Of a DNA stretch of 33,933 nt, positions 32,202-33,933 are shown piece after piece. Under the pieces are notes generated by a model. It searched no databases. It worked only from the letters and a program-made list of their open reading frames with translations, and was not told where the DNA came from. The stretch covers positions 1 to 33,933 of the forward strand of contig JAFAWY010000111.1 in assembly GCA_019241525.1 (NCBI GenBank), read 5' to 3'. The stretch is from Pseudonocardiales bacterium. Its GTDB lineage: Bacteria; Actinomycetota; Actinomycetes; Mycobacteriales; Pseudonocardiaceae. The first letter of the stretch is position 1. Each line of letters opens with the position of its first letter. Both the position numbers and the translations under genes were made by a program.

Positions 32202-32384
32202 TTAGGCCCCAAGGAGGAACGCCACTGTGTCAACCTCCTGCCACGCATCACGCTCCTCTGGCGTGGCGGTGCCGGCCTCGATACGTGCCCGCAGCTGTTC
32301 TTCGGTTAGCCGAACCGACGACAAAGCCCGCTCTCGCCGGGCCCGTAGCTCTGCCGGGTCAGCCTTGATCACAATCGCGTCCAT
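32202..32384 (-). CDS. Small helical protein, first gene of a two-gene unit
   Basis: The protein has 60 residues: MDAIVIKADPAELRARRERA, then SSVRLTEEQLRARIEAGTATPEERDAWQEVDTVAFLLGA. It is charged, almost wholly helical and looks like a partner or antitoxin-type protein. The ATG at 32384 has GGGGATGAG before it; a longer frame to 32429 is possible. It is followed at 9 bp by the gene of 237 residues. Confidence 0.55.
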   Translation of the reverse strand: MDAIVIKADPAELRARRERALSSVRLTEEQLRARIEAGTATPEERDAWQEVDTVAFLLGA

Positions 32385-32544
32385 GTGCTCATCCCCGTCG
32401 TTTCGCCCGATGCATACAGGATGCCTCACCCCACCGACAACGAGACAGAGCCGTGCAGGAAGTTGCTACGGGAGGCCTGTTGTTGGGTCCAGCACCGCAA
32501 CTAGTCAGTGGTCAAGACGTCGTGGATGAGGTGGAGCTTCTTAG

Positions 32545-32583
32545 TGGGGACCATCTGGGGACCACACGTCCTGCACGGACGTG
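32545..32583. repeat. Tandem direct repeat followed by a hairpin
   Basis: TGGGGACCATC is followed directly by TGGGGACCACA (9-bp identity, 32545-32553 and 32556-32564). CACGTCC-TGCAC-GGACGTG (32565-32583) comes next, with perfect 7-bp arms. It lies in a 260-bp gap with no gene. Repeats of this type occur near integrase attachment sites, but no integrase is adjacent. Confidence 0.5.
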
Positions 32584-32692
32584 AACAACCCGCACGTCGA
32601 CCACACACCCGCACGCCACCTGTATCCGCTTTGACCAGCGGAGATGCTTACCCCTACGTCCTAGGGATCAAGTGCGCTACGAGGGGCCTTCG

Positions 32693-32875
32693 TCAGGAGG
32701 CTGTCTCCTCGATGGCCGCGCCGTCAGCTGCCCGCTGCACTGCCTCGCAGCCCTTCTTGGCCGCCGCCTTCGTCTCGTAGGCCTCACCAGTCGCTACCAC
32801 CTGGCCGTTACTGGCCTTCAACCGAAAACGGAACTTCCCCGCTCGATCCTCGTACACCTCAAATTTGCCCGCCAC
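32693..32875 (-). CDS. DUF1508 / YegP-like small protein
   Basis: The protein has 60 residues with one YegP-type repeat: FEVYEDRAGKFRFRLKASNGQVVATGEAYETKAAAKKGCEAVQ. Domains of this family are short beta-beta-beta-alpha units found in many bacteria; the function is not established. GTG 32875 is preceded by AGGAGGG at good spacing, so it is well supported. It has no operon partner. Confidence 0.88.
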   Translation of the reverse strand: MAGKFEVYEDRAGKFRFRLKASNGQVVATGEAYETKAAAKKGCEAVQRAADGAAIEETAS

Positions 32876-33398
32876 GGCGTCCCTCCTCCTGTGGGTGATT
32901 TGATCAGTTTCAGGGCATTACGCCACGACCCCAGGCGGGCCTGCTGATCCCTGAGCGCTCATGATCGCAAGTGAGATCTCCTCGGGCCAAGAGCAGCCAG
33001 GACGCCGACGACCCAGCCGCCCACGGAAGGGACGCTCGGACCCAAGCGCTCGGTTCTGGCCGAGGATCTCCGCCCGGTACCTCGGTACAAAGTGGGTACA
33101 AACCACACTACCCAATATCACCTAACGTTGACCAACATCAACCGGCATCGTCGCAGGCCACTGGCCATCCACGTCGCCGAAACGCTGGTCAGCAGCCTCC
33201 CTGCTGCGCTACATCAACAAACGCCGCCTGTACCGCGATGCAGGCGGCTGACGGGTGCGATCTGAGCGCCGCATCCACGAGCGTTCGGGTCCGCTTCGGG
33301 ATGAGCCGCCGACGCGACGGGATACCCGCTGGGCTCGGCGTGACGTTGGCTGGATGTGTGAGCCTGACCGGATACCCTGCTGGGTCCTGCTCGGGCTG
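32876..33398. other. Region without a supported gene
   Basis: Frames in these 523 bases show no motif and have Arg/Ser/Pro-rich translations typical of non-coding high-GC DNA. GTACAAA occurs twice within 18 bp (about 33088-33106). I see nothing else. Confidence 0.4.
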
Positions 33399-33933
33399 TT
33401 AGGCGGCGTAGTTGTGATCGTGAGCCGGGGGGGTGGACCAAGCAGTGGCTTCGTCGTAGATGGTGTGGTGGCGTAAGCAGCCGTGCAAGACGCCGACGAG
33501 GCGGTTAGACAGGCGGCGCACAGGGCGTCATTATGGCCGATGTCGCGGGCCCGCGATTTTGTCATAAAGGCACGGGCGCCGGGCGAGGGTGAGCGCGGCG
33601 AAAGCTTGCTGAAACGGCGCATCGGTCAGGCGGTTATTGCGTGCGTAGCGGGTTAACGCCACTTTTTCTTTCCCGAGGCACGGTATTCCAGCCTAGTTGC
33701 GACGTGTATTGCCATCGGTGTATCGGCCGGAGGCGTCGCCGCATTCGGCCAGCACGCGAACGACAGGTCAGCAAAGGCCGCCAAGACGGCAGGGTAGAAC
33801 TCCCGCAGCATCGAGCGCAGCTGATTAGCCTGCCGCTGCCGAGTCCAGATCAGGCTCTGGTGGACTCGGGCCGACACCTTGATCGTCTCGGCTAGTTCCG
33901 AATCGGGATCAAAAGCTGGTGATGCGAGTTTGC
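33399..33933 (-). pseudogene. Decayed IS110-family transposase, cut by the window edge
   Basis: Read on the minus strand from the right edge, the frame gives KVSARVHQSLIWTRQRQANQL and LREFYPAVLAAFADLS, the N-terminal DEDD-domain region of IS110-type transposases. Some 150 residues are then missing, and the sequence resumes with ALTRYARNNRLTDAPFQQAFAAL, after a frame change SPGARAFM and GHNDAL, and after another NRLVGVLHGCLRHHTIYDEATAW, which is the C-terminal part. Deletion and at least two frameshifts make it inactive. The stop is at 33399-33401. The N-terminus lies beyond the window. Confidence 0.8.

Noticed and set aside
33209-33622. 137-codon minus frame at the right end
   Set aside because: It is a mixed frame over the decayed IS110 transposase: only a short piece (SPGARAFM) is in the original frame, and the rest is read out of frame.

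Overview
The window is high-GC actinobacterial DNA. The most telling part is 11-21 kb: RNase P RNA, then RNase H/phosphatase fusion, zinc-ribbon coiled-coil protein, CobC-like aminotransferase, PtpA, SURF1 and CobD. As I remember it, this is the order of Mycobacterium tuberculosis Rv2228c-Rv2236c, a block also kept in Pseudonocardiales. Together with an Rpf gene and many GTG starts this suggests Mycobacteriales/Pseudonocardiales, most likely a Pseudonocardia- or Saccharopolyspora-like genome. I cannot name the genus.

Layout. (1) 0.1-2 kb: two orphan genes of lower GC, one of them a membrane-anchored protein. (2) 2.1-4.5 kb: a compact arsenic unit. arsM (minus) faces arsR-aqpS-arsC (plus), and two matching 22-bp palindromes lie in the gap between them. 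No ArsB/Acr3 pump is present, so export would rely on the aquaglyceroporin and on methylation. (3) 4.74-10.88 kb: an integrative element. It has Int (plus), a regulator, Xis and a translationally coupled minus-strand train: Rep-like ATPase, HTH protein, HExxH protease-like protein, Cys protein and HNH nuclease. It ends 26 bp from the 3' end of rnpB. It has no FtsK/TraB translocase and no structural genes, so it is either a minimal AICE or a phage-satellite-like element. (4) 10.88-20.9 kb: the conserved core, with cobalamin genes (cobC, BtuF-like, cobD, phosphatase fusion), TauE/SafE exporter, PtpA, fructosamine-kinase-like protein, SURF1 and an MFS-like transporter. (5) 20.9-33.9 kb: a loosely packed variable region. 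It holds Rpf, a SAM-methyltransferase-like gene, a tRNA-Val-like 3' fragment that looks like an attachment-site scar, a large secreted protein, an esterase lipoprotein with an 18-bp VNTR, a broken DUF4062/NB-ARC/TPR STAND gene joined to a truncated pRiA4b ORF-3 gene, a two-gene unit of unknown function, a DUF1508 protein and a decayed IS110-type transposase running off the right edge.

Best leads for new biology are the coupled HTH plus HExxH pair inside the integrative element (an arrangement that recalls ImmR/ImmA), the use of the rnpB 3' end as integration boundary, the pump-less arsenic operon with an exact 14-bp operator copy at its end, and the frameshifted STAND defence-type gene. All calls were made by eye from the sequence; no database or structure search was run.
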